Shown piece after piece: positions 48,750 to 63,500 of a DNA stretch of 64,000 nt. The notes beneath the pieces were generated by a model. It worked only from the letters and a program-made list of their open reading frames with translations, searched no databases and was not told the origin of the DNA. Both the position numbers and the translations under genes were made by a program. The stretch is from Acanthochlamys bracteata (Eukaryota > Streptophyta > Magnoliopsida > Pandanales > Velloziaceae), in the NCBI GenBank assembly GCA_019914995.1, contig CM034136.1, forward strand, positions 6,773,270-6,837,269, written 5' to 3'. How positions within the stretch are numbered: the stretch's first letter is position 1; every line of letters starts with the position of its first letter.

Positions 48750-50905
48750 AGTCTACTTTTGTACGTATACCCTGCAAAGATTAGACAGGACTTGGAAGAT
48801 GCTAGAACCGACACATAATTCCACCATGTAGTAATAGTGCAAGTGTATGAAGTTCCCCAGAGAGTGTAGCAGTGGGGAAAAAGGTGCTGCTCTAGGCATG
48901 ATTTTCTTATCTTCTTGTGTGGTGCCTATTGCTTCACTTTGGTCGGTGCATTGCAACTCTGATGCATGTCTTTTGTTTAGGTTATATATTCTTTACCCAG
49001 AATTTACATTACTTGACTCCATGGCAACTATGACATGATATGTCTGCCTATTTAATGAATTTTTTTTTGTTCTACACAGCTGAATGGTCTTTATTTTGTG
49101 AACTTATTTGCTGCCACCGGTCTCTTCGTGATATAGTAATGTCTAGTCATCATATAAAATGCATGGCAGTTGAGACAGCCCCAAGTGTTACAGCACTAAT
49201 TGCTTAGAAAGGTTTCTTCATGATGTGATGTTATTTATCATTACTCCAGTATGGAGTTTAGACTTGGATGATAACACTACCAACCAGTTCCACCTCTCGT
49301 CAATCTTGTATTTGACGACATTGATATTCTTACCCAGATGTTTAGTGTGCTCTCTTTTTTCTCCTCCACTGTAAATAATTTTCTTTAGTATATTACTCAG
49401 GTGAAGATGTCATGTACGAGAAGCAACTGCTTCAGAAGGGTTTCCTGCATATAGCATGATGAATTTGCAACAAGGTATCTTCTTCATAGACATCCTCTGC
49501 TACATTGAAAAGCATCTGATAAGCAAGTTCTATATATGACTTTCTATTGAATACCAACATGTATTTCCACTAAATTAAGATGTGCCCATGTTTCTTTGTA
49601 AGATCATGTGCTAAGCATCAAGTTATATAGATTGATGCCGATTATTGCGTGCAATGAGGACTACTTAGGCCATTGGCCAGCCGTTCTGTTAGACATGTGA
49701 AATTCCATGACATTCAGTGTAAATTCGTTAGAAACTACTTGTTCCTCTGGTCATTTGGCAATAAAAGAAATACTTTAACATATGGTTTCTTTATATATAG
49801 AGGTCAGCATCATCCAGTTCAAGTACAGAAACTATGTACAGATTTAACTCCTTACGTATTTAGCTTGTTATGTTTGTACATATAAACCTTTCCAACTTGT
49901 TATTTATTTGTCGAAGTTTAATGTCTTTTTCATCTGGTCATGAGTTCATGAAACATCCAAACAGAAACGTCAAACAGTCGTATTTTAATATTATATTCAT
50001 TCTACACATGGTGTGCTTCATTCAAGTATTTATTCAACTCTTTGTATCCCAGTTGTATTACTTCGCGCATATCATGAATATCTACCAACATTTTTTCTAC
50101 ACTTGTCAGACACATAATGTATACGAATTCTTTTGTAAAACATTCACTAGTAACTCCAATGTGCATAACAAAAGTCAATGTTCATTTTATTATTATTTCT
50201 AGAAGATTTTTATTAAGAACAATGAGAAGTTGGCTTGTAGTTGGAGCAACCCAAAGTAATAACACTACACCTTTTTTTCTGATGATAACACCCACATCAA
50301 CGTACGTGATTATGATTTTTGTACAGGTAGAATTTTAGATTACATTTAAATTCCATATAATCAATGGAAACAAGTCACGCCTTCATCATTCATTCACAAC
50401 CCATACAAAGGAAAATTGTAATAATCAAAGTTTATCAAATTAACTTAAAGAAAAGGGATTCAAGTCGAACCAAACCTTAACGTGTGTCCCCTAATTCATC
50501 AAACATAGCCTACCTAATTCCCTACTCTCCGCATAGAGCTTTCATCAAAAAGTTAACCCCTCTAAATTTTGTTCAGATATATATATATAATCTTCTGTTC
50601 CAAGTTCTGGACAGAACTATGTATATAAGTAGAGAATAAGAACAAGGCTAGCTAGCTAAATACCCTCATGCTCTGTGCTGTCCTTTGGTTTTTAACCAAG
50701 GCCAGTAACAACAAAATCACTCCATCAACTTATAAAGAGAGTTGAAAGAACTTAGAGAGATAAGAAACATGAGTCTTTATCACTGATGGCGCATGATAGT
50801 ACATCATTAAGTTCTTCTCTTGTTCTTTTTCTTCTTTTTTAACTGCAAGCCTTCTTTCTTTGTTTCTGAACAACAACAAAATTAAACAGATAATCACAAA
50901 GAAAG
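48750..50905. other. Intergenic, no gene recognised
   Basis: Ordinary AT-rich DNA with several small reading frames that look non-coding. Near the end a TATATATATATAATC TATA-like stretch at about 50577-50592 and a pyrimidine-rich leader precede the next gene. No tRNA, repeat boundary or element was recognised. Confidence 0.45.
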
Positions 50906-51487
50906 ATGAGTTCAACAGGTTGCAAGAGTTCAGTGAACTGCATAGACGCTCGAGTTCCAGTAAGGGCAAGCTATGTAAACCTATACAAGTGGCCGGAATC
51001 CGACGTAGAGTTTGTTAAATCGATGACACGTGGCATTGATGGAAGATTAGACGGTGTCGGAGGCTACGGAGGCGGAAGAGTTCGGAGGTTTTCGGCTGCG
51101 GGACCTGTTGTTGTGGATAGCTTCTCTTGCAGACAGATGTATTTGCGTAGTTACCCTTTTAGCAGGAAGAAAGAAAGCGTGCCGGAGAAAACACGCCGGT
51201 GCATTGATAAGGTTAAACTCTTTTACGCGAAAGATGGTTCAAGCAATGCACGAGATACTGTTGTCGATGTTGATCAAAGGAAAAAGAAGAAGAAGAAGAA
51301 TGCAGTGAAATCATCAACGAACAACAACAACAACAACGACGTTAACAACAATATGAATAAGAAAAGGGGGAGTACAACAAGGTTAAGAGCTAAAGAAGTT
51401 TCAGGTTCAATTTTTCAGTCGATATTCAGGCGATTGCTTTCCTGCACTGCGAAGGTTGACGTTGTTGACGAAGATCATTATCAGTGA
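50906..51487 (+). CDS. Uncharacterised basic plant protein, 193 residues
   Basis: A single-exon gene of unknown function. The N-terminal region ASYVNLYKWPESDVEFVKSM and the central SFSCRQMYLRSYPFSRKKES followed by VPEKTRRC resemble a small family of uncharacterised land-plant proteins, which supports it being real. The middle contains a lysine run (seven Lys at about residue 130), an asparagine run and an Arg-rich stretch, suggesting a nuclear or disordered protein. The C-terminus has a helical SIFQSIFRRLLSC segment. There is no signal peptide or membrane segment. The start at 50906 is the first ATG after a pyrimidine-rich leader. Low-complexity lysine and asparagine codons (AAG and AAC runs) may vary in length between individuals. 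Confidence 0.8.
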   Translation: MSSTGCKSSVNCIDARVPVRASYVNLYKWPESDVEFVKSMTRGIDGRLDGVGGYGGGRVRRFSAAGPVVVDSFSCRQMYLRSYPFSRKKESVPEKTRRCIDKVKLFYAKDGSSNARDTVVDVDQRKKKKKKNAVKSSTNNNNNNDVNNNMNKKRGSTTRLRAKEVSGSIFQSIFRRLLSCTAKVDVVDEDHYQ

Positions 51488-52840
51488 TCGATCATTAGAG
51501 TTAAGAAACAAGAAGTTCATATATACAAATTCACTGAGGTTTAAATTTCTTATATCGATCTTTTAAATTTCTTCTTCTTGTTGTTGATATTATAATTATT
51601 ACTTGTGTGTTTGAGTTGGCGATATGTAATATATATTTATAATGTTTCCGTTGCATGTATGTTCTCTCTGGTGATCTCTTCTTGTGAAATGGAAATAAAC
51701 AAGAAGTGGATTATTGGTAGAATCAGCACAGGCTAGGTTTTTGTGTACTTGATCAAATGGTTTTAGTTTCTTTCTCCTTCTTCAATGGAAATGAGAATCA
51801 AAACTTTTTCTTTCTTCAATAAATATTTTTTTTGTTTTGAATTATTTATATAATGAATTCAAAGTTTTGAGTAACTCTCTGTTCATGAATTACGAATTAC
51901 TATTAAATTAATTACCTTTCAGTCATGAATAAGGAAATTTAACCAAGAGAAAATTTTCTTTTACATTATTAATCAAATAACTTTGCGCGCTATTTAACGC
52001 GGTTATAATGACCACTAAATACTTACTTAGAATTGATAATTTTTTAATTTATAGTGATTCGTTACAAGCAAACACAAGCAATTACGGAGTAAACAATATA
52101 TGCTGTGTTCAATTCATGCTTGGAAACTTTGTCAAATGTGATTTTTTATGCAATTCAAAGATTCAAAACAGTGTTAATTTTTCCATTTCATTATGTGAAA
52201 TTTTTTTTCAAAATGCAAGATGATAAAATATAAAAAGTATATTGGTAGCTGTGCCATGACAATTTCTATATCACAGCGACATCATCCCTCACGCAATCAC
52301 ACGTACATACGCGTAAACATATAATATTATCTTCACCCAGATAAGCTTATACGGCATTACATCGAATACCAATTGTAAACATATAAAACTATAACAATAG
52401 ATTTTTGTATAGACAAGACCAAACTCATCTGTTACTCGAAAAAATAAAACATTTGAAATTTGGATCACCTTACTAGATGGGGCAAAAACTAAAGAAGGCT
52501 AATGGATGACAAGCATCGAATTGCAAGGTTATCCTACAACAGAATAGTCCCACTAGCCGGCAGCATTTTCAAGTGAAAAAAGAACACCGATAAACACAGA
52601 AATCAACAATACGATAGGCCTTCCCAAATAGCCACTGGAATCCTAAATACTGTTGTTACAAGGAAGGAACCTCAAATGAGATCGCACAAAAGATTAACGA
52701 GCAGATTCTCAACCAAGGACCAAATTACACCAATTACAGGAAAAACTACTTGACAAAAATATGGACACTTTCCACAAACAATTGGGGAAAATCACAGACC
52801 ATAAATAGTTACAACTAATACTAGATGGAACACACAGGTG
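51488..52840. other. Convergent intergenic region
   Basis: 3' UTRs of the 193-residue gene (plus) and of SPIKE1 (minus) meet here; the interior is AT-rich and no gene is recognised. Confidence 0.5.
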
Positions 52841-55800
52841 CTACAATTCTGAAAGTATTGCAGGGATGTAATGCGAAAGCTCAGCAGTAAGGGACTGGAA
52901 ACCATTCACAAGCTGGGTGTGGAAATCCTGATCCTCCTCCCCTATTAATCTAAAGTGGACCCTGATAGCACGCTTGCAGACGGCCATGAATTCAAGGAGC
53001 GCAGCTATAAGTTGCTGCAGCTCCTGCGAACGCAGCCTAGTTGCCGGTTCACCGGACAAAAATGCTGTGCATACACTAAGAACTCCACTGTTAACCTGCA
53101 CGAGAAAGCCCCTACAAAGTCAGTTTCACTTGAAAGAACCCATAATGCAGTAGAGAAATTTTGATCAAGCACTTGCCAGTGTACTTTCACTGATACAAAA
53201 TGATAGCTCACTAGTATCAAGCATACCTGCACAGCAACGCTCCCTTGGAGAATTCTCTGTAAGCTCTGGAGCCTATGAAGTTGGTCACCTTCAGAACTAC
53301 GAGGCTCTTCAAGCTCATTCCTCAATGCAGCCGTCCTTGTTTCTATCATTCCAATGGCATTTTCTACGGGAGAAAACTCCATCGACTCTGATTTTATAAC
53401 ATAAAGACGATTTACAAGAGCGGGAAATGAACCTTCAGTCTGTAGAACTGTGCGTCTCTTCCATTGATCTTCTAGCCCTCCTTGAGTTTTACCATTCTTA
53501 GTAAAGGGGGTATCGAACAAGAATCGATCAAAGACACGAGCACGTACCCCTCCAGTTGAGAGAGAGAATATCCTCTCTCTTCTGCTACCCAGATCCTCAT
53601 CCTCCATAACAGGGTCTACAGCTGTTATTTGTAGGTAGCAAACGCCAGGTTGCAATTCCTCCGCATTGACTTGTCTAGAATCTGGTATGATATGAAGAGT
53701 GTGATTATTATCCATTCTGGACTCATAAATGTGGCTGAGCTTTTCCATTATGTCACCCAAGCGCACATCCCGGGGCTCCCTGTAAACATACTCCGTCCTG
53801 TCTAGCTTTCCAAAACGCTCACCGTAGAATCCCACACGGTAATAAGTAGCATCTACGAAAGGTATTGGGCTTGATTCCTGCTCAAGAATGGATTCATAAA
53901 TGCTGGTGAGTGATGTATGGCACTTTGCAAGCTGCCCAAACACCCTCCTACTCTTATAAACTGGAATAATCAGTTCCAAGATGCTGGCACAAAAATGATA
54001 AAGCTCTGCCTGAGAGAAAAGCTTGTTTGCAAGCTGTAAATATTTAACTGCAGAATCTACAGTGAGCTTTGATGCACCATATCCCTCTACCTCAGCTGCA
54101 GAGGCCTCAGCAGTAACAGCACTGCTAACCATGGGACAAATCTTTCGTACAGCAGCTACATGATCTTTACTCCAAACAGCATCATTCCTACTCACAAGTG
54201 CCTTCAGATACAAAAGAACAGGAACTACTTAGATTTACAGCTTGCAAAACAAGAGTAGAGCACAGCACCACTGAAAAATACCTGCATGATAACACCTGCA
54301 ACTGCAACAGCACATTGAGCAGCTTCAGCCCATGACTGCATCTCTTGATGTGCGTCACATAAATGAAGCAACCACATAATATGAAGGTCTGGAACTGGTG
54401 CATAAGCCATAGCAAGTTTGTAGAAGCTTTCAGCAGTAGCATATCTATCTACGTTCATGATGGAACCCTGTAACAAGTTTGTCTTGTGAGGCATAACATG
54501 TTTTTTAAAAAAATTTAAGATTAGACTTTCACAATGTTGTTAAAAGCAAAAGTAACAAGGCAATATTATATCATAAATTTAATTTTATGTGGCTTCTACT
54601 GGGTTGATTTAAACAAATACAGAAACCTCTAGAGACTGCATATTAGGAAGATCTAGATCTACTCGAGAAAAATGCATGCTCAATGGGACTTGTCTTTTCC
54701 GGTTCAAGCTCCAAACTGTCCCAATGTCAGACGTGTGGATGGTTTCTGTTAATTACCATATCCTTTTAAGAAATAATAGAGTTTTGATACTAAAAAATGT
54801 CAATGTCTACCTTCCCATTGAGAATTTTGCGCAACGATTGGAACATATAGAGAGCTAGTTTGAGATCTCTGTGTGCTTACTATAAAATATGTTTCTCCAA
54901 TTTATCTACTTCAAGTTCACAGATATACTAGGGTTATGTCAATAGTTTCCCACCAGATATATTTCATGAAGATTCTCTACAACCGGAGCTTGGATGACAA
55001 AGCACTCAGAGACAATTGATGTAGTTCAATCAAACTATGCTGAAATAGAAGTTGTTGATAACAAACTATGTGGCCCTCAATTAGCATCAGAACAACATAA
55101 TTCTCTTGATTATTAAGACCTTCGTGTTAATGATCAACCATGTTCTCCTTAGAACGATGATACAGAAAAATGTTTATTGCTTACCAGAAGAGCATGTTCC
55201 AGGCCTGCATCGAGGGCTTGGATTAGGCTACCCGACAGGACCTTTACCTCGGACCAAGACCAACGATTATCAGATGAACCTTCAACAAGCACCTCAAGAG
55301 CATGGGTAGGTAGACCGCTATCTTTCAGCAGCGCCGAGCTTTTTACATCATCCGCAGTCTCCTCCAATGATTTTCTAAGGCGTTTAGCTTCACCACTTTC
55401 CTCAAGTGATCCATCAGGTTTCATTTGAGTTACTTGTATGTCAGACATCAACTCTGACAAAGTGATTGTCAACATTACCCTCAACCGTGTTGTGTGAACA
55501 AAATAGTAAAACGAAGTCTACAGAAGAGGAGAGGAAAAAGGCATCAGCTTCAGACACACCATTAATGGCCAATTTGGAAGAATTCATCTGATTACTGACA
55601 ACCTACCCTCACTAAAATCTGTAGGCCAACAACGGCCCTTCTTCTGATGGAATCATTGCGAAAAACTGCAAGCCGTAGTAGATGAAATGCAACTTGCTTC
55701 AGAAATCTGTCATTCTCCCTAGCCATCAATGTTGCCCCATGAAGGTTTAAAATGTTATTAAAAACAGGAAATAAAGCTTTCCAGAAGGCCAATGGTTGGG

Positions 55801-57539
55801 ATCGAGAAAAGAGCCCCATTAGGATGGAAGTTATGCAATCTAACTTTCCATAGTCAGTCGCAATACTGTGCGATGCAGCAGCAACTGAAAACTTTTCAAT
55901 CATCTCCAAAACTTGAAGGCTAACTGCAGTGCTCAAATTCTCCTCCCAGAGTTCCTAGAACAATAAAATGACATTGCACAAGTTTCTAAACACGGAAAAG
56001 AGATTGTACTGTATTGCTGCAACATACCAGTTTTTGACGTAATACTGGGTGTAAAGATTCTCTCATTGCGCGGGTTGATGTTCCCATTCTTGAAGATTGT
56101 GCCTGAGCAAGAGCTTCCCTCAGGGAATATGGTTGGCTTGGAGAACTTAGCTGAGGGCTTACCTTATGCCATAAATAACCATTTTCAGGTGTACCCTGAC
56201 GTAGAATTGAAAGAGTTGTATCACTGACCAATAAGGTGAAAAGCACATTGTCCAAGAGTTTCAAGATATACTTAACTAATCCAAGAAATTGGTTGTTACT
56301 ACCAGAATAAAATGGGAGTTGATGGTCTTATGATATGCAATCCTTGCTACATAATTTACATGAGTTAAATAGTTGAAATTCTGAGACAAACAACATTGAA
56401 GTAGCATGGCTCTAGAATTCTAACTAATATAATTACACTATGATACGCAAGTCCACCTTTGATTGAGGTTTTCCAATAGGATCTGTTGATTATAAGCATC
56501 TATATTCTGGTTAAGTGAAAAGATAAGACATTTTATTAATATGCATACGGAGCCAGCTATTCAGGTATGATGCTCAAGTACCAAAGCCATCAGAGACAGA
56601 AATGGTCAGAAGAATGACAGTATTTCAAGTAAGACTCCAGATTTTTGGAGGAATATTATACAGTAAGAGAGAAGGAAATATATAATAATATGAACAAGAA
56701 ACTGGTTGAGAAGCATTGGGTTGTTGACTTAAACGATTTATTAGGGAAGCACATAAAATCAGGTACGGATATATAAAAGAAACTTACTCTAACATCTTGC
56801 CTAGAAGCTTCAGAGAGGTAACTATTGATAGCAGGAGATAATCGATCTGAATATTTTGGTGAAAGGGTCCCATCACCATCAGGGCTCCGAGAAATAGAGC
56901 CCAAGAGCAAGCTATCTGCTGGCTTTTTATGCTGTAACCAGAAAGAAGAAAAGATTAATAATAAGAAAGACGATTTTTTGTGCAACCACTAGAAGCAATT
57001 ACAGATGAACCTAGAGAAACCAAAGAACAAAATAACAAGTTGGCAAAAGATAAGTAATATCAACAATAAAAAGTTACAGATGATGAACAAATGGGAAGAA
57101 TATTAAAACATCACCTCCAATCAAGATTTCACCAGGTAGCACAGACAACTTCTAAAAGTCGAAGTTGGGAATGTTAAGTTATCAAATATTTTCCAAACAA
57201 TCGCTGTTGAACAATTGGCTTACAAACCTCAAAATGAGCAAGGCATTCTTCCAAGAGTTTGAAGAATAGTCTGGTTCGAGCAATGCTTTGCTGCCATGCT
57301 TTGACGAGTGATGTATCATCCAAGTTTCGTAATATTTGCAAGATAACAACGAGAACTTCACGTTTTTCAACAGCACTCAAGTTGTAAAAAACAGGCATTT
57401 CATCTAAAATCTGCAGCACAGTAGACACATATTAGAATGTGTACATTTATTAGAGATCTCGCTGGCGACTTTTGGCATGTGCATCTATTCTATCCTTATA
57501 CGTATATATGTATACATATACATACAATATATGTGTATG

Positions 57540-57598
<59 letters not shown>

Positions 57599-60500
57599 AT
57601 GTATATGTAGAGGACAGATAGGGACACTCCCTCCCTGATTTATGGTCGGAATGACCTCCAAATACAATCTCCACCGTTGAATATAAAAAACTATGAGTTA
57701 GAAATCTACCCATAAATTTTTAACTCAATTGGATCACGAATTCACTTTTATCCGGTCACTTAATGAAGATGACAGAAAGTAAGAAAAGTTAAAAATATAT
57801 ATGTTGTATCATTTCTGTCATCTTGATCGAGTGATCGGATGAAAGTGAATTTGTAGTCCAATTGAGCTGAAATTTTATGAATAGGTTTTTAACTCATAGC
57901 TCTTCATATCCAACGGTGGAGATTATATTTGGAGATCACCCCGGTCATAAACAGGAAAGGGAGTGCCCGAGAGTGCCCCTAATAAGAAAATGCATCTATC
58001 CTTGGATAGGGGCACTATGGAGCACCGCCATATCTACAATGTTTCAAATTCAATCTCCACCGTTTGATATGAAAACTGTTACTTAAAATCCATGTGACAA
58101 AATTTTAATTTAATCGGATAACGAATCGACTTCCATTCGTTCACTTGATCAAAATGATAAAAAAAAATTTTAAAATATATATATTGCATCTTGATCAAGC
58201 GAACGGATGGAGATTAATTCGTTATCCGATTAAGCTAAAATTTTGACATGGATTTTAACTATTAGTTTTTCATATCCAACGATAGAGATTGAATTTGGAG
58301 CATTGTAAGTGTGGCGGAGCCCTATAGTGCCCCTAAGAGTGGTGCCTTTATCCCCACCATATATATATATACATGAAGAGCACTCCCGCGCACTTCACGT
58401 TCATTTTTTGCAATGAAAATTTCCAAATTCAATGTATACTGTTGGATATCAATAACTATGAATCGGCAATATGCTGATAACATTTTAACTCTATCGGAAC
58501 AAAAATTGACCTTCATCCGTCCACTCGATCAAAATGACACGAATAGTAAAACTTGACAAAATATATATTTTTTCATTTTGTGTCATTTTGATCAACTGAC
58601 CGGATAAAAATCGATTCGTAGTTCGGTCGAGCTAAAATTTTGTCAGCGTGTTACCGACTCATAGTTCTTTATATCCAATGATAAAAACTAGATTTGAAAG
58701 TCTCCGCGACAAAAAATGGCACTAGAGTGCGCAGGAGAGCCCCTACCCCTCCCCTATATACTTCTCACCTCTTGCATTTGTGAACTTCCATATGAAAACA
58801 GCTAGCATACAAGAATTACAGACTAAATTAACGAGGTAGCACATTTATAATAGATAATGAACTGGTTCCGATAACAACAAAAGTATGACATATAGAAGAA
58901 AGTCAATACAAGTGAAAGTTAATATCACGTAGTAAATATATGAACAAATTCTGTATTAAGTAATTTAATCAACCTTAACTACTTTCAATACCTGTCCTAC
59001 TAGAGGAAAATATAGCTGAGCTATATACAACTTGTCCTCAAGTTTCTGGTAACGAGCATCAAATTCATGCTTGCACATTAGTACCACCAAGATGCGTGCT
59101 GCCTGTGTTCATTGATAGTTTAAATTATAGTTTTGAAATCAAGGGCAGGGATCTATGCACATCCAATTTAATAAGATCATGATATGAAAAAGAAGACATC
59201 CATTGAAATCAGAAGCTTACTTTTGATTTTTGTGATATATCATCATGATCCCAGGTCAAGAAAATTTCCTGGATCAAGACAGATGCAAGATAATTTCTGC
59301 ATCGAAAAGAAATATCAGTTTGTACCTAACGAAACACTTCCATTCTGTTAAAACATTGCAATTTGGCTCATAAACAAACATATTTACTTAGTACATTTCA
59401 ATAGACATACTGTGACCTTAGGTTAACTAAATCTAAGTATTAAGAGAATGCTAATAATGACTTTATTTTGTCTCCAATATAAAAGAAAATCAGTCTATGA
59501 TCCCCAAGGTAAGATGCAACCAGAATTATAAAAGTGGCACAGCAAAAGAGCAAGTGATGATTCTGATCACTGTTACCGTCAAGTGCAAGAGCAGGTTATT
59601 ATAGTTCAGAAAAGTGCATTACTAAAACGAAAGAGGCTTATTGGAAACAGCTTTGGCAATTGCATACATTGTTCCAAGCTGTGGTATAGGGTAAGTCAAA
59701 TGGAAGAAAATATGTTGGCACAACAAAGTGCAGTTAATTAAGCAAGGTTCATTATACCAGTTGGCTTTACAGAATGGTTGAACAGTACCTGTCTGAAGGA
59801 TCCCTCCCAGGCATTTCGACAAAAAGGTCATGATCACATAGAATTTGTAAAAACGTAAGCTTGCAATCATGCAGTGTTGATTGACAAACTCCAGCAAACT
59901 TGTCCATATACAAAGAAAACTGCAGAGGTTAAAACCAGAGAAACATTAATATCTCAAGTACACAATAAACATAATATAACAGATTTTAAGCTGAACAGGG
60001 AGCTAACTGACTGTGCACCAGGTAATTATAAAATTATCAAAGAGTGCTTTAAAGCAAGACGGACAAGTTAACTACCTGATCCACTGCCTATATCAGAAGG
60101 ACAAAAAATTTTTAAAGTGCACGCAACTCTCATAAACACCCACGGAAATAACATGCAAACTTCTCAAGTTTATTTTCACTGGACATAATTTCTTTCAGTT
60201 TTTAATTTCATTGAGTGCATCTTGATAAGGGAAAGAATACCTTATAGGGCTTGCTAGGTATTTTGACTGTTGTATCTACGAATTAATTTTGCCTAGTTAA
60301 TTTGTAAAATTCCCCCAGGACAAAATCCACCGACCAATTTATGAAAGCATGGGCATGCCTGAGCATGCAAATCTAATTGGAAATGCATCAGGTGAACCAG
60401 AAACCATACCAGCAATACCCAGTACCATTTTTCTTCCTTAAAAAACCTATACATTTACCATGGTCAATTTTGTAAGATGTCAGAAAATTAACGACAAAGT

Positions 60501-63500
60501 TGAGGAAGTTGACTACTTGTGGAGAGAGTACTGAACAAGTCCTGCAACCTTGTTTCAGTTTACAATACACACTATTTCGGTAGCTCAGTCAGTAACTCAT
60601 AAGAATCAAGACAAGCAAAAGTGATTGATAAAAGCCAAACGTTAAAAAAAAACTAATGAATAGTATAAATAATAATAAACTGTAACTATATAGGACACGC
60701 TGTACCTTGGCAGCATCAAATCAGATCAAGATGAAGTCCAAAAATAAATATCTAAGATAAAATAAACAAGAGAAGTCATTTATAACTAATCTTGTATTTC
60801 ATTTTGAGTGCGTCTTTTTACTGATTCAAGAAATTACAGCTCTTTAGTTCTAAAGCGCTCCTTATTTTAAAAAAAATTGATGCCACATGAGCCATCACAA
60901 AACCCCATGAATGATGACTTTCTATTGGTAGATAGTTACCAGTTCAAAAACTTGACGAGGCTCGATAACTGAAAGTAGGTCATAACAGAAGAATGCCAGA
61001 CTGCTATTTAACCGCTTTGCCAAGCTCAAGCCTTTCTTACAACGCTCATGAACTTCAGTCACAAGGCAATCATAAAGCTGCATAATACATCGGAATACAC
61101 CTTCTTTTAATTGCAACGGAGGGATTTCTTCACCTGGAGAAATAATTAGAGAAAAGCAAATAAAAAAACATTAATTATTCAGTTATGAAATCAACTGTCT
61201 ATAGCATTGACCTTGGAAGTGAAGAAGAATAAAAATGTCAAAGTACTTTTGTTGTACCATTAAAAATTGTACCGAACTAACAATTTAAACAGAAAAAATA
61301 ATTTACTCAACTATAATAACATCATAGCATCAAATTGATCATGAAGTTCACCTGTCGAATATGCACAAGAGGAGTCCCTTCAGGAAAAGGAAATATTAGT
61401 TCTACAACAGTCTTAAATTTCCAGTTTTAGAGCAGAGTCCACTTCGTTATGTAAAAAATAACTACATGGCACAACCAATGCTAAGCTATATCAGTATAGG
61501 ATTATGAGCTGTACCTAGAGGAAGACTGCTGAACGAAAGTCGGCTTTGTTCCAATGCCATTGATTTAACAATAAGTTCCAGGAAAAACCAAGCCATTGCC
61601 AAGACATCATCATAGACAGGTCCAACACGATAACCTTTCGCCTACAAGTTATACAAAGCTGCAACATAAAGTACCATTTCATAGAAAAAAAATGTGATAT
61701 ATGAATTTATGACAATTATTAATAGATTGGTAGAGAGTTGTGGGGTAGAAGTTCAATTCTCGGTTAACATAAAATTGCAAGAAGTGCTCCCCATCTGTTC
61801 ACATGATAAGGAACCCCCAAGTTATTGTTGGACAATAAGGTTACCAAGTCTGCACACTGATTTGAACACCTTATGAACTAGTTACATACTAGTATCGGGT
61901 CCTTCTGGTCATTTCCAACCTTGGGGTCTGATCTTGCTAAGTCAACAAGGGCGCACTAAGTTGCCTAATGTGAGCATAGATAGAAGGTCCTCATTGCTAG
62001 CTCCCTTATTAACATAATGAAAGTATATTTAGTTACACAACGCAAAACAACAGATCAGTAACAACTGACTATTTTATCAAAGAAAACTAATACTAAATGG
62101 TTCAGAAACCATTAAATGCATAAAACTTACAAGTTTTGAACTAAACAATAAGTATACCTTGCTTCGAGCTAAACTTCCCCAAACAGTAGATAATCCGGGA
62201 TAAACAGGTGCTTGACAACCACCAAAGTCATCAAAAGCATAATCAACGTAGCTGACAAGAAACCGGTTCCTGTCAGCTCCATCAGAGGATTCTTGTTGTA
62301 CTCTGCAGGATTTAGTTTAAAAATCAAGAAACTGAAGGAGAAAGAGTTCTGCTTGAGCATTGGAATATAAAAGTCTAAGTAAAAACTTTTAGCTCAATTT
62401 GATATTTCCATAGGCCATATTAATTTTAACTTCATCTAAGATTTACGAGTCACTATTCAAGTCTAAGTCAAGATCCAACTTAGAAAAACCAACAAAAGCA
62501 CTAGAGAATTTTAGAAATCTTTGGAAGATTACATTAATTGATTTCCTTGGTCTAGTAGGAAACATCTGACATGAATTACAGATGCGTGCCACATATGCTC
62601 ACACTAATACAAACAGGCATACATATGTGCAAGCATATATACAAAACATACACATGCATGCATGATGCATCCAACATGCACAAATACCTATTTGTTTCAC
62701 GTGCACACCTATTGCATTGGAACATATGCATAAACTGCAAGTTTAAGACAGTCAGCAATATATGATGTAAATTTTGCAATAGCTGTGATCACCATACCGA
62801 CAGATTTCAAATACTCATCTAAGGATTCTAACTCTAGCAACAGTAAGCCAGATTCTTTCTTGTCTTACTAAGACAAAAGAAGGCAGGTGACATATTGTTT
62901 GGCAAATACATAAACTATAATGTGTAAGACATAATAGGTGCTACATGATATATAATGCAGCAACATTTTGTAGACCACAGCCACGGCTTCAAAAGCATGA
63001 CTTTCATTTTGAAATGTGTGACACTAAGATATCAAATTTCTACTTTTACAGAGACAAGAGGAATGTATACTATTTTTCGGTAATCTTCTCAAAAAAGAAG
63101 GAAAGAACACTACCAATTGTCAGATAACTGAACTATGAATGCTATACCGATGAAGCATGTGCTAGACAGCTGAGAAATATATGTACCAATGCACTTACCG
63201 AGTCAATATATTGACCATTGCCCGGAAAGCAGCAACCTGAATGTATATACACAAGATAAGCATTTAGAAAGTGAATCACTAAAATGGAGACCTTTAAGTA
63301 AAAAGGGCAAGCTTAAAATTGATAGACAGACGACCTGAAGAGTTTCGCCACCATCACCAATGAGATGCAGAAGCATATTAAGGATTGGCTGAAGAAACTG
63401 TAGCAATGCAGTAGATTCAACATTCTTCAGGCTATTAATGGCCTGCATGTAAGTATGATAAACCAAGATTGTGCATGTTCATATACAACTTCAGAAGAAA

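Noticed and set aside
53005-54213. Single 402-codon frame as a complete gene
   Set aside because: It is one large SPIKE1 exon with intron read-through at both ends.
57450-57713. Frame of Tyr-Ile repeats on the minus strand
   Set aside because: It is a translation of the (AT)n(GT)n microsatellite.
61740-61790. tRNA B-box-like sequence AAGTTCAATTCTCGG
   Set aside because: No matching A box, acceptor stem or cloverleaf; it lies in a SPIKE1 intron.
62571-62780. Overlapping frames on both strands in the CATGCATG-rich tract
   Set aside because: They lie in a SPIKE1 intron and reflect alternating-word composition, not coding.
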